From Prorocentrum cordatum (taxonomy: Eukaryota; Sar; Dinophyceae; Prorocentrales; Prorocentraceae), in NCBI GenBank assembly GCA_963575745.1, contig CAUYUJ010001447.1, forward strand, positions 283,458 through 347,457: a DNA stretch of 64,000 bases. Reading direction: 5' to 3'. This document shows positions 31,196-42,200 of this stretch, piece after piece. A program made the translations under genes and the position numbers. Each line of letters opens with the position of its first letter. The first letter of the stretch is position 1. The notes under the pieces were generated by a model, which searched no databases, was not told the origin of the DNA, and saw only the letters and a program-made list of their open reading frames with translations.

Positions 31196-32110
31196 TCGAG
31201 CGAAAAGCGATCCTGGCCCTGGGAGCGCGGACGCAGTGTAATTGACAAGGGATCGTGGCCCTGGAAGCGCGAACCCAGTGTAACTTACTAGCGCGGACAC
31301 TGCGCAATTCACGCGGGAGCGCGGCCCTGGGCGCGCGGACGCAGCGTAGTTTGCGAGGGATCGTGGCCCAGGGAGCGCGGACGCAGCGTAGTTCTCGAGA
31401 GATCGTGGCTTTGGGAGCGCGGACGCAGTGTCATTCACGAGGGATCGTCCGCCGTGGGAGCGCGGACGCGGTGTAATTTGTGATGGATCGTCGTCTCGGG
31501 AGCGCGGACGCAGCGCAGGTTTGCGAGGGATCGTCGCCCTGGTGGGAGCGCGGACGCAGCGCAAGCTGCGACGGATCGGGGCCCTGGGAGCGCGGAGGGA
31601 GCGCGATGCACGATGGATCGTGGCCCTGGGGGAGCGGACACAGAAGGGGAGGGGGGCTGTGGAAGAGCAAGGGCTCCCTCGAGGGCGCGAAGTTATTCGC
31701 GCTTCGCGCTTCGCGGTCCTCGTTCCTTCTCCCCCCTCCTCCTCGTCCTCCTATTCTCCCTTTGGGAGGGCGGCGCGAGAGCGCGAAGTTATTCGCGCTT
31801 CGCGCTTCGCGCAGCGCGAAGCGCGAAGTTGGGAGCCCTACCTCAGCCCACCTGTCGCCCAACGGGCTGGTGGGATTTGCGCGGGTTCGTGGCCCTGGGA
31901 GCGCGGACGCTGCGCAATCCACGAGGCGGCGCGGCCCCGAGAGCGCGGACGCAGCGTTGCTTGCGAGGGATCGTGGCCCAGGGAGAGCGGGCGCAGCATG
32001 ATTTAGAAGGGATCTTGGCTTTGGGAGCGCGGACGCAGCGTAATGTACGGCGGATCGTGGCCCAGGGAGCGCTGACGCAGCGTAATTTACGCGGGATCGT
32101 GGCCTTGGGT
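31196..32110 (+). repeat. FamE array 2
   Basis: About 18 units of GGGAGCGCGGACGCAGCGTA with GAGGGATCGTGGCCCTGG. Interrupted at 31650-31870 by a segment with two copies of GCGCGAAGTTATTCGCGCTT, a CT-rich run, and CCCAACGGGCTGGTGGGATT, which matches the FamH end. Confidence 0.9.
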
Positions 32111-32446
32111 CAGGGACATCCTGTGGCACGTTCCCTGACGCGTTCCCTGGCACGTCCCCTTGCTCGTCGCCTGGCACCGTGGCGCGTTCCGTGGCGGGTC
32201 CCCTTGGCATGTCGCGCGGCGCGTCCCCTGGCACGTCCCGTGGCACGTCCACTGGCACGTTCCGTAGCGCGTCTCTTGGGCACGTCCCGAGGTGCGTCCT
32301 CATGGCACGTCCCCTGGCACGTCCTGTGGCGTCCCCCTGGCATGCCCCCCGGCATCGCCCGGTTGCATATGCAATTGAGGTCCTCAGAACCGGTTCCATG
32401 CCTCGCAGTTCTCAATCCCTTTCCGGGTTCGTGGGTCGATCGTGTT
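32110..32446 (+). repeat. FamA block 11 (satellite plus terminus, no core)
   Basis: Satellite part (GTGGCACGTCCACTGGCACG) joined to a terminus variant reached through GCATCGCCCGGTTGCATATG and CCTTTCCGGGTTCGTGGGTC. The ~230-bp core is missing. Confidence 0.85.
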
Positions 32447-32960
32447 GCAACAGGCGTTTTCGGTCAATTTCGGGCTTCGGGACCCTCGCAGATCGATCCA
32501 GCTCGCATAATGACGCAGAAAGATGGGGTCCAGGGTTCTGGTCGTGATTTTCTGTGATGCTGCAGTTTCTCGGGAAGGGCGCCAGCCCAGGGTTCTTTTT
32601 TAGATGTGTACCGTTTACCTCCGGTTTCGACTTGATGAGGGCCGGCTGAATTATTTTCGATACATGATGAGGTGAAGTGATTTTTTCCCCGTGTGCCCGC
32701 TCAAGGAGAATGTGTCCCCTATCTCTGATCTTGGATAAATAACGGGGCCCGCAGGCATGCATTTTCCGATGTGAAGCGGGGTGCGGAGCGTTTTGCGCAG
32801 AATCCGCGGTAAAACATAGGGTATAGGGTATAGAGGTTTTGAGTTTTATCAGAAAATGAGGCAAGTTGATTTTTTGCGTGCCCGCTCGAAGAGGGCGCGC
32901 CCTGCGCGCCAAATTTCTGATGATGTCTCGAGCGAAACGCTTGTTTTGCAGAACTTACGC
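32447..32960 (+). repeat. FamQ, FamD, FamF and FamB modules
   Basis: FamQ at 32455-32570 (ATTTCGGGCTTCGGGACCCT, CGCAGAAAGATGGGGTC, GTGATGCTGCAGTTT) recurs at 42590-42712. FamD at 32566-32660, FamF at 32690-32830 (GGGCCCGCAGGCATGCATTT), and a FamF tail plus FamB unit at 32860-32960. Confidence 0.75.
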
Positions 32961-32974
32961 TGCCTGGGCGCCCC

Positions 32975-33620
32975 AGGATGCCCTGGCCTGGGCCCGAACG
33001 CAGCGTAACTTTCGGGGGAGCGCGGCCCTGGGAGCGCGGACGCAGCGCAGTTTGCGAGGGATCGTGGCCCAGGGAGAGCGGACGCAGTGTAATTCACGAG
33101 GCATCGTGGCCCTGGAAGCGCGGACGCAGCGTAATTCACGGTGGATCGTGGCCCTGGGAGCGCGGACGCAGTGTAGTTTATTGAGGAACGTGGCCCTGAG
33201 CGCCGACACAGCGTAATTTACAATGGAGCGCGGACGCAGCGTAGTTTCCGAGGGATCGTTGGATTTGCAATGGATCGTGGCCCTGAGAGCGCGAACCCAG
33301 CGTAATTCGTGGCCCTCGGAGCGCGAACCCAGTGTAATTTACGAGAGACCGTGGCCCTGGAGCGTGAATCCTATCTAATTTCCGCGGGATCGTTGCCCTG
33401 GGAGCGCGAATCCAGTGTAGTTATTGAGAGATCGTGGCCTTGAGAGCGTGACTCCCTCGTAATTTACATGGGATCGCGGCCCTGGAAGCGCGGACGCCGC
33501 GTGATTTACAATGGATCGTTGTCTTGGGAGCGCGGACGCAGTGTAGTTTGCGAGTGATCGTCGCCCAGGGAGAGCGGACGCAGCATAATTTACGAGAGAT
33601 CGTGGCCTTGGCAGCGCGGT
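32975..33620 (+). repeat. FamE array 3
   Basis: About 14 units with GAGCGCGGACGCAGCGTAAT and variants, then a non-repeat linker (33621-33754), then FamA. Confidence 0.9.
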
Positions 33621-33754
33621 CCCGTCGTAATGGCTTTTTCCATGGGTCCGCCTTGCGTTGTCCCTTTATTCCGCGGTGTCTTGGGGGGTAGGGCGGGGGG
33701 GAAGCAAGCCGCGTTTTCTGGAGCAGAGACAGGAGCTTACCTGGGAGCGCGGTC

Positions 33755-34037
33755 CCGTGCCACGTCCCGTGGCTCGTTCCTTGACGCGTTCTCTGGCACG
33801 TCCCGTGGCACGTCCATTGGCACGTTCCGTAGCGCTTCTCTTTGGCACGTCACGCGTTGCGTCCCCATGGCACGTCCCCTGGCACGTCGCCTGGCGCGTC
33901 CTTTGGGGCGTTCCGCGGCGCGTCCCCCTGGCATGCCCCCTGGCATCGCCCGGTTGCATATGCAATTGAGGTGCTTAGAACCAGTTCCAAGCCTCGCAGT
34001 TCTCAATCCCTTTCTTGGTTCGTGTGTCGATCATGTT
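33755..34037 (+). repeat. FamA block 12 (satellite plus terminus)
   Basis: Same composition as 32110-32446: satellite directly joined to GCATCGCCCGGTTGCATATG and then TTCTTGGTTCGTGTGTCGAT. 34038-34280 has no recognised gene; it contains GTCCCAG repeats near 34190. Confidence 0.85.
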
Positions 34038-34318
34038 ATTGTCTGAGGGCTTCAGGGCTTTATGAATCTTAGTGTTTTAGGGCTTCCAAGTGAAGCATCA
34101 TAAAAGAGTGGCCATGCGCTGATGATAGCATGGCCACGCCCGGATAATCCTTGTCACCCTCTGCAAGGCTATTCCCAGATCCCAGCCCGGTCCCAGGTCA
34201 GTCCCAGCAGTCCAGCGGCCCCCTTCTGCAGTCCCCAAATACAGCGCAAACGCTAGAGCGCCCATTGTTTTTTCAATTTTCATTCTGGGCCCGGGTTCTC
34301 CTTTGGTTGGTGAATTTG

Positions 34319-34566
34319 TCGGGAGCCTCGAGACGGGGGCCAGTGCAGACGGGGGTCAGCCAGGGCGCCGTTTCCTGCAGGATCCTGCGAAGACCCCCTC
34401 TGGCTGACCCGGGTTTGGGAGCCGCTCGTGGCCGCGAGGCGGCCGCACGTATTGGCTGACCCGGGTTTGCGAGGACCTGCGTTGCAGTTTTTTTTTTTTC
34501 CTGCGTTGCAGTTTTTGGTTTCCTGCTGACCCGGGTCTGGATTGACCCGGGTCAGAAGATCCCCGA
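34319..34566. mobile_element. FamM-like element with 5-bp target duplication
   Basis: Starts TCGGGAGCCTCGAGACGGGG and ends GGTCAGAAGATCCCCGA, with internal GGGTCAGCCAGGGCGCCG and CTGACCCGGGTCTGG as complementary subterminal parts. ATTTG lies directly on both sides (34314-34318 and 34567-34571). A second copy without clear duplication is at 41672-41919. Confidence 0.7.
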
Positions 34567-34960
34567 ATTTGTCCCTGGTGCATTTTGGGGAAGGGCCGAC
34601 GGATGTATTTTGCAATAAATAACAATTCGCGTAGGATGTCCCTCGCGAAGAGTTCGTTTTGAAATACCGTTCGATTGGACCACACTGTGAAGTTGACATT
34701 TTCGTTGGTTGCGGATGTCTCCGGCGAAACGCTTGCTGTTTTCGCAGAACTGGCTGAGGATGTCTCAGGCGAATGCTTGTTTTCAGGTGCCCAGGTCGCC
34801 CAGGGGGGTATCTAACATGGCGCACCTGGCTTGCCTCACCCCCTGCCCTGCCCTGCCCTTTGCGCTGCCCTCTGCCTGCCCCAGCCTGCCCCAGTCTGCC
34901 CCAGCCTGCCCGCCCACGTGGCGAGACGACCCTGCATGCCCTGCCCTGCAGTGCCCTGCG
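34567..34960 (+). repeat. FamD/FamB remnants and CCTGCC run
   Basis: TTTTGCAATAAATAACAATT (FamD tail), GATGTCTCCGGCGAAACGCT and GATGTCTCAGGCGAATGCT (FamB), one FamC joint (CAGGGGGGTATCTAACATGG), then CCTGCCCCAGCCTGCCCCAG. Confidence 0.65.
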
Positions 34961-35041
34961 CGGTCCCCCCAGACACGCGATGCATTGCTTCTGTCGGTGC
35001 AGGGCCCCCGGAAGTCCCGACCCTTTCCCTCTAGGCCTCCT

Positions 35042-35229
35042 AGATGGGCTCGGAGCACACGGGGTCGGAGGATCGCGTCGCATCGCTGATGCATCGGCGA
35101 TGCAGCTCGATGTGGAGCTCGATTTTCTCGACGCCGACGTCGCCGATGCGTCGCCGACGTCGGCGATGCATCGCCGATGCATTGGCGATGCGGCGCGATC
35201 CTCCGACCCCATCTACTCGGACCCCATCT
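35042..35229. mobile_element. FamK foldback element, copy 2
   Basis: Left AGATGGGCTCGGAGCACACG, right complement ending CCCATCTACTCGGACCCCAT; inner GATGC-rich core with palindromes such as CGACGTCGCCGATGCGTCG. CTAGGCCTCCT precedes it as in copy 1, and GAGAGGCCTCTA follows it. Confidence 0.75.
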
Positions 35230-35390
35230 GAGAGGCCTCTATTCCCGATCCTTTCTCAGGGCTGTTTTTTCGTCCCTGGTGGTGAGCTGACGGTCCTGGG
35301 GGCCCGGCCAGGGCCCCTGCAGATTGGCAGCGGCCAGCGGCCTGCCGGAGTCTTCTCGTGACGCCAGCACGTCTGCCCCCTTCTCTTCGC

Positions 35391-35590
35391 ATGCAACTCC
35401 TGGGAGGACTCTGATTTTGCCCTGGCCCGACATCCGGCTCAATCCGGCTTAATCCGGCTTCATCCCGTCTAATCCGGCTTAATCCCGCTTAATCCCGCTC
35501 AATCTGGCTCAATCCTGGCTCAATCCGGTTCAATTTGGTTTAATCCCGCTTCATCTGGCTCAATCCTGCTCTTTCCGAGGCCCACTCCGG
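35391..35590 (+). repeat. FamR: ATCCGGCTTA minisatellite, copy 1
   Basis: ATGCAACTCCTGGGAGGACT leads into about 14 units of ATCCGGCTTA/ATCCCGCTTA, closing with CCGAGGCCCACTCCGG. A copy with the same lead-in and exit is at 43552-43750. 35245-35360 (one frame GELTVLGARPGPLQIGSGQR) and 35655-35850 are GC-rich and may include exon fragments, but I cannot support a call. Confidence 0.75.
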
Positions 35591-35832
35591 CGCAACAGCC
35601 CCCCCCAAAAAGGGGGCTTCATCCTCTATAAAATCTTTCCGACGACAACCTCCCAGTCGTTGCCTCCTAGGCCAGCGCGTCTGCCTCCTCCTCGCCGCTC
35701 TCTCTCCCCCTGCCCCCGCCCAGGCCGAGGTGGCTGGGCCCGCGCGCCCGCCCCCGAACCGCGCCCTCGGCCCGGCGCCGGCGCCGGCGCCGCCGCGCGC
35801 GGGGAGCGGCGCAGCACCGCGGGAGGCAGACC

Positions 35833-36163
35833 TCACCTTCGCCTCTTAATCGGAGGCTGATATAACCAGTTTGAAACGTATCCCTATCCCTATGTTTGAC
35901 ATCACCTCACCTCGATGCCGATCTTGAGGATTCCCTCAGTTTGTGAGGGCCTATCCCTAAGATTGTCCTCGCTTTTGGCTCGCCCATCTTAGGGAGAGGG
36001 ATACGTTCGAGGCTGGTTATGATAGACCTCCTGCCCTGACACGTCGATTGGCGACTTGGCTGTTTTTTCGGTTCGCGAGAGGGCGTCGTGGCCGTCACTC
36101 TTTGGCGGGTCCAGGTCCGTCTGTTTCGGTCCTGGGCCGTTTTCACCTTCGCCTCTTAATCGG
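35833..36163. mobile_element. Composite insertion (FamS, FamU) in a 21-bp direct repeat
   Basis: CACCTTCGCCTCTTAATCGG ends at 35853 and again at 36163. Between them are a FamS element (35862-36020, ATAACCAG...CTGGTTAT) and a FamU segment (36020-36142: CCTGACACGTCGATTGGCGA, GGTTCGCGAGAGGGCGTCGT). FamS here is inverted relative to its copy at 43040-43197. FamU recurs at 44487-44605 without the 21-bp repeat. Confidence 0.65.
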
Positions 36164-36173
36164 TGAACACGGA

Positions 36174-36342
36174 GTGACATAAACGTAAAAACTCGGAGTT
36201 CCCCGCGGATTTCTCGGATCGGCGCTGGGCACGCTGGCGGCGCCTCCGGCGCCGCCCCTGGCGCGCTCCGCGCGCCAGGGAGGGGGGTCCAGCGCCGATC
36301 CGAGAAATCCGCGCGGACCTCCGAGTTTTTATGTATGTGTCA
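36174..36342. mobile_element. FamJ foldback element, copy 2 (complete)
   Basis: Arms GTGACATAAACGTAAAAACT... and the reverse complement ending TTTTTATGTATGTGTCAC. Further in, GCGGATTTCTCGGATCGGCG pairs with CGCCGATCCGAGAAATCCGC. The palindromic centre is CTGGCGCGCTCCGCGCGCCA. Nearly the whole 169 bp can fold on itself. Confidence 0.8.
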
Positions 36343-36409
36343 CTTTTTGTTCCCCTATCTTAAGGTGTCCTTGCCCATCCTCCTCTGTGCTTCCTCTCCT
36401 TCCTTCAGG

Positions 36410-36622
36410 CAGTGGCGAGGCGTCTTGGCTCACCAAGGAGTGTTCTAAGAACCTTTGGTTTGCGCGAACTGTTCTAAGAAGATGTCTGGCTGGGGCTGTC
36501 TTGTTTTAACACATCGGCATTATGTTATAAGAACATGGTTTTTGTTCTTATTACATTCTGGGATTCTAAGAATCTTTCGTGGTAGGCCTAAAGGAAAGCC
36601 GGGACGGTCGGTCCCTGCTCAA
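36410..36622 (+). mobile_element. FamT element, copy 1
   Basis: CAGTGGCGAGGCGTCTTGGC start, GTTCTAAGAACC..., TTATAAGAACATGGTTTTTG and the end GGACGGTCGGTCCCTGCTCA. The interior has several TTCTAAGAAC/GTTCTTA inverted motifs. Copies at 41966-42186 and 44824-45058. 36623-36870 has no recognised gene. Confidence 0.7.
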
Positions 36623-36869
36623 TTCCTTCTCGAGCATGCATTGTCAAGTTCGATGCGTCACTTTCTGCTATTGCCGTGGGTTGCATGGCGCACTGGCGGT
36701 GGATGTCGTGATGGGCTCTGTGCGCTGGGTCGTTGCTGTACAGGTCCTTCGGGTGCCTCGTCCTTCTGCCCGTGGGCCAGATAGTCTGCATGACATGTGG
36801 CCTAGTTAGTACACGTCGTGGTGAATCTCAAGCCTTTGAATAACGCCTCCCTGTGGGAGCCTGATATTT

Positions 36870-37185
36870 CCTCTCACCACTTATGCTGCTGAAGTTTGGC
36901 AGTTGCTACAGCTTCATGGATGGAAGGGTTGTATGGAGTTGTAGCCTTAGCGCTGCGCCCATTTGTCTTAGAGGTTCGCGGCATTTCCAAATATGGAGGG
37001 ATGGCCGTTTTCAAAATGGCGCTCTCGCCATCGTGTCGCAAGCGGTCGTCATAAGAGTCTGCAGCGTTTTCAAGATGGGACTCTTGTTTTGGCGCCGCGC
37101 CCATTCGTCCCAAGCTCTTGCAACAGTTACAGGGGCTGGAGGGTGGTTTAAAAGCGGGGCCTTCCCTTTTTTCATTGTTTCCGAA
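36870..37185 (+). repeat. FamI-like diverged repeat
   Basis: GCCGTTTTCAAAATGGCGCT, CTTTTGGCGCCGCGCCCATTCG-like units (GGCGCCGCGCCCATTCGTCC) and TTGCAACAGTTACAGG match the layout of the FamI units at 3050-3390 and 59750-60060 but are more diverged. Confidence 0.5.
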
Positions 37186-37973
37186 TGTCAATGACAGCCA
37201 CGTGTGCACATGTAACAGCTGCGCGGATGCAGGACCTCCTCGTCCTCGTCCTCCTCCTCGTCCTCTTTCTACTTCTCCGTCTCCTCCTCCTCGTCCTCTT
37301 CCTCCTGTCCTCGTCCTCGTCCCTTCTTTTCAACGTTGTCGTGTTTTTTTTTCGCTTGGGGGGGGCATCCTTTGGAGTTCTGCGTGCCAGAGAAGCCGGA
37401 GCATGCGGATGGCACGGCCGCGCGGTTCGAGGGCGGCCCTATCTCTTGCACCACGGGGGGGGCTTTCGCTCTTGCGGCGCTTCTCCTCGACGCTTGTGGC
37501 CATACTTTTTAGTCAGCGGCCGCGGGCGAGCGCGACGGCGGCGAGTCCAGTCAAAGCGGGGCACGCAGCGACGAACTAAACTGAAGCGACGGAGGGCGGC
37601 CACACCTGCAGCGGCTAACCGGGCCCTCGCGCAGCAGCTCAGCGGCGGACCAGCGAGTGGGGGGGCAGCTGAAACTGAGTCGTACTGCCAGCGTGCAAGT
37701 ATGCAGAGCGTCGGGAACACCAGGAAGTCGGGACACACGACGACCCGGGCCAGAAGCCGAAATTACTGCAAGGACGCAACCCCGGACAACTGCGTGAGTA
37801 CCGGGGTGGCCCGAAGGACCGTCGGTCAAAGAATTAATGCCGAGACGAGGCGAGAGCGCAAGACTTGCACAATGTTGCAAGTGTGGCCACGAGCGTCGAC
37901 GAACAAGAAAACACGCCATAACCATCGAAGAAGAAACCCAGGCGAACCTTTTTCATTGACGCAGAAAACCGCC
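37186..37973 (+). other. Unassigned region with CT-rich run
   Basis: CGTCCTC/CTCCTC run at 37230-37330, then GC-rich sequence where several + frames are open and rich in Arg/Thr. It could be decayed retroelement coding sequence, but no motif is recognisable. Confidence 0.3.
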
Positions 37974-38165
37974 AGCTTTCGGCGCTCCGCGCGGGTTTCT
38001 TGGATACTGGGCCCACAAACTTTCGGCGCTCCGCGCGGGTTTCTTGGATCCGCGCCTGGGCCCTATAGCGGCGCATCCGGCGACGCCCCTGGCGCGCTCC
38101 GCGCGCCAGGGAGGGGGTCCAGCGCGGATTCAAGAAATCCGCGCGGAGCGCCGAACTTTATGTTT
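37974..38165. mobile_element. FamJ foldback element, copy 3
   Basis: The left arm is present twice (CTTTCGGCGCTCCGCGCGGG at about 37976 and 38024), followed by the centre CCTGGCGCGCTCCGCGCGCC and the right arm GCGGATTCAAGAAATCCGCG and CGGAGCGCCGAA. Confidence 0.7.
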
Positions 38166-39283
38166 GCCGTTTTTCCTTTTGTTCAAACATTGTGCAAGAA
38201 TTGCACAGATGAGGGCGAACCTTTTCAAGCTGGTGATTTGGTTGCACACCCTGGTGAGCTGTACGATCATACCCTTGCCCGTTCCGTCTCAATCGCCAGA
38301 AGGACTCCGTGCAGCTCCTGCTCAAAACGGGGCTCCCGCCCGAATGGCCAGCTCGTAGAGTGCTGGTCTTACGAGAGCGCGCTTATGGGGAGCGGACTGG
38401 GACCTCAAGGGGGTATTGCAGCATCGTTCGGGCATATTGGATTTACTGTTGTGCTCCCCCTTCTTTTTTGTCCTCTCTCCTTCTCCCTCCTTCCTCCTCC
38501 TCGCCGAGAAACTCCTACCCCCACCGCTCTCCTGTCTCCCCCCCTCCTCCACATTATCTGCTGGACGATGGCTCCAAAGCAGGGAGGAGGAGGGGGAGGA
38601 GGAGGAGGAGGAGGAGGAGGAGGAGGGGGCAAGGATAAAGAGAAGCTCGCGTATCCATTCTGGCTCGAACCCTGGGTCCGAAGTGGCCGCAGGCTTGCCG
38701 CGGCCCGTTTCCCCGCCTCCTCTTCCTCAGGGGGGGGGGGGGCGATCATGAAACGGGAGGTGGACAGAGGGAATCGGAATCGGTTTTGGGTCGGAATCGA
38801 TTCGAAGCAACATCCACCACCGGAATATTGCGCAAGACTCTTCGGCCCTGGTCTTCTCCGAGAGGGAGTAACAGTAGAATGGAGGAGAGAAAGAGGAAGG
38901 CGGAGGATGAGGACAAGGAGGGGTAGGATGAATGAGAAGGGGGGTCTAGGGATGAGGGAGGAGGACAGAGGAATGTTATTTGGAGGTCGGAGGAGGAGCG
39001 GGGAGCATACGGACGGTTCTTGGGCGGGTGTCCTGTGGGGTTCAACGGAGAGGCTTTCCAAGAGGGACCAACGGGGCTTAGTTCTTTTCTTACCTGCACT
39101 TCTTTTTCCTCCTTCTATTGCTCCACCTATCCTTTCCGTTCCCCTTCATGCTGCCCCCCATCGTCTCTCCTCCTCTCCCTCTCCTCCCTCCTCTAACTGC
39201 CCCCTCCTCCTGCTCCTCCTCCTCCACCTCCTCTCTTTCCTCCTCCCTTGCTGCTTTCCTACCCGCGGGCCTTGCTGCTCGCG
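38166..39283 (+). other. Region upstream of the thioesterase-like gene
   Basis: A GGA tract at 38578-38628 and a CT-rich run at 39085-39265 precede the start ATG at 39284. The long open frame here (Gly-run, then Arg-rich) is low-complexity in origin. No AG occurs in the last ~60 bases before the ATG; GGGGCTTAG at about 39078 is the nearest acceptor-like site suiting SL trans-splicing. Confidence 0.35.
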
Positions 39284-42200
39284 ATGGCCTACCGTGGTCC
39301 CTCAGGCACGCACTACGACTTCGACATCACGTCGCGGGCGAACGAGTACGGGGTCCAGGTGCTGAACCAGGAGGACCTCGACAGGGACCTCGGCCTGGCG
39401 TACGCCACCCTCTTCAGGTGGATGCAGGCCGCGCGCATGAGGCTGCCCTGGATGCAGGCCGGCTACAGCGCCTTTAGTGAGGTGGAGCCCCGCATGATGC
39501 GGCGGATGCTCGTGGCATCCCAGGCGATCCGGCTCTCCTCGCCCAATGCAGTGTCGGTGGCCGGCAAGGAGGCGGTGACCAGGGTGGAGGTCGGGGACGT
39601 CGGCCGGACAACCGTCGAGTTCAGGTACGAGATGCTGCTGGGCGGCGAGAAATCCTTGACGCTTCGCGCGCCCCCGCCAGCCCGTCCAGAGACGAACGAA
39701 GCCCGGGCGAGTTGCCCGAATGGGCGAGTAAGATAAGCATATTGGGAATTAGGGGGCAACGCGTGTGAGCCCAGAGCTCTCTGGGAGTCTCTTGCGGCTC
39801 TCTCGGACCTTTGGAGGGGGGGGTGGAAGGATTCTTGAAGTGATATACCTTAGAGGCGCCTTAACTGCGGCACTCACAGCTGCATACGTTTGGGTCTTTC
39901 GCCGGGCTACTTTTTTCGCGGGAGGCTCCATGGCCACCCAGAGCTGTCGGGTGGCGGTTTTGCGGCCTTTTAGAGACATTTTTAGGGAGGCCATTTTGGA
40001 GGTTGTCTTGAGCTATCTTGTGCCACCTTAGATCTTAGAGGGAATTCTGGGCTATCAGATGCCATGTCCATCTTGAAGCCACCTTCGGCCGTCATGGGCC
40101 TCCCTAAGCCCTCGCGGATCCCTGGTCCGGACCTCGGGTGATGGGCGGGGGGCAGTGAGAGGGCCCCCCCCGGTGAAACTGAAGAGGGGGGGTGCGAACG
40201 CAACCTGCCCAAGCCTGATACGCCCAGGGGGCCGGCGGGATTCGCCACAGGCAGCACGGTGATGATCGTCGTCGCCGGGGCGCCCGGAGCTTTCAGGCCG
40301 TCGCCCGTCCCAGACGACGTCCGGGCGCTCTCGGCCGCTGGGCCGGGCGAGGACGGCTCCTTCCTCCGCAGCACGGTGGCCTCGCTCCCGAGGCGCGCGC
40401 CCCCGGGCGCGTACTCGGTGGACGTGCTCGTGCGCTACTCCGACGAGGACGTGAACAGGCTCCACTCATCCTTAAGTCCGGGCATGTCCCTCTGCCTACA
40501 GGAGGGAGATACCCGAGAAGAGTCCAAGCACATAACTAGGCTGGGGGCGGTTGTGTGTACAGTTGTTCGACTATGTCAGGGCACTTGTTGACAACTTCAG
40601 TTTTTCCCGTTCAGGAATCCACCTGCAGGAGGGCATGCCCGACCCAAGCCTACGCTCAAGTCGGGCCTGTCCCTCTACAGGGGGAATCTTATGCAAAAAA
40701 CAAACCGACAAATAGTCTGGGGACTATTTTCTCAGCATTTTTGGGCATTCTGGGAGTTTTTTTGGGGGGGTTAAATATAGTTGTTGTCTAACATCGGCCT
40801 GCAGGAGGGCATGCCAAACAATCCAACACTAGTCTGGGGACTATTTTCTCAGCATGTTTGGGCATTCTGGGAGTATTTTTTGGGGTTGCGTACATTTTTC
40901 GACTAACATCGGCCTGCAGCAGGGCATGCCCGACCCAAACCTGCACGCCCACGCCCGGCGTGGCCGGGCCGCTCCTGGCCGGGCCCGGGACCTCGGTGCG
41001 GGCGGTCTGCCCGCCCCCCGCGCGAGCACCCCGAGGAGGGGGGCGGCGCGCGCGCCGAGCCCGGGCCCGGGCGCGGCCCTGGCCGGGGTGGTCTTATCGG
41101 GGGCGGAAAAGAGGGGGGTGACGACTAGGGGGGGGGTGGATATCGTGGCGGGGGCCAGGATATTTCCGCGGATTCCATGGCGCCTCCTCTTGCTTCATGA
41201 CGTCCCTGGCCCCCCTCGCTGGGCCGCGCACATGCCGCCGGTCATGATTTGCACCCCCTCCTCTCTTGGGCACCCCCCTCTTGGCCGCTCCCGATCTTAG
41301 GTCGGCCTGTCCCTCTCCAGGGGGAGTTTCGACGAGAAATAGAAACAATACCCCACAAGTAGTCAAACAGTAGTCCAAAAATAGTCTGGAGATTGTTTTG
41401 GGAGTATTGTTTGACCTTTTTGGAGCATTTCTGGGGGTATTTTTAATTTTTCGTCGAACATCCCCCTGTAGGGGGACACGCCCGACATAAGGGTAGTCGG
41501 GGCTCAAGAGACGGGGGTCAGTGCAAACGGGGATCTGTGTGGGCTATGCCCATCATGCGTATCAGGCGTTCGGTTGCGGCTAGACCATCACATCGCTGCC
41601 GTCTTAGAACACCGACCCCTGGGGAGGAAGAGGTGTCTACATCTTCCCGGAACTGTAGATCGACAGTTTTTTCGGGGTTCAAGAATCGGGGGTCAATGCA
41701 AACAGGGGTCAGCCATGGCACCGTATCCTGCAGGATCCTGCGAAGACCCCCTCTGGCTGACCCGGGTTAGCGAGCCGCTCGTGGCCGCGAGGCGGCCGCG
41801 CACATTGGCTGACCTGGGTTTGCGAAGACCTGCGTTGCAGTTTTTTGTTTTTCCTGCACTGCAGTTTTTGGTTTCCTGCTGACCCAGGTCTGGATTGATC
41901 CGGGTCAGAAGATCCCCGAAGTGGGTTTCAGTCGGGCATGCCCCTCTACGGGAGGACTGGTCGAACAGTGGCGAAGCGTCATGGCGTGCTTATGGCCTTC
42001 GAACCATGTTCTAAGAGCTTTTTGCGGTTTCCACGAAACGTTCTGAGAACATTTCTGGCGGAGTCTGTCTTGTTTTAATACATCGGTTGTATGTTCTAAG
42101 CACAATTGTTGTTCTTAGAGCATTTTGGGGTTCTGAGAACATTTCGTGGTGGGCTATAGGAATGCGACGGTCGGTCCCTGCTCAAAATGTTCAAACATAG

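Noticed and set aside
37185-39365. 726-codon + strand ORF
   Set aside because: It joins unrelated stretches (CT-run, FamJ foldback, GGA tract, CT-run) and reads over the real exon at 39284 in a different frame.
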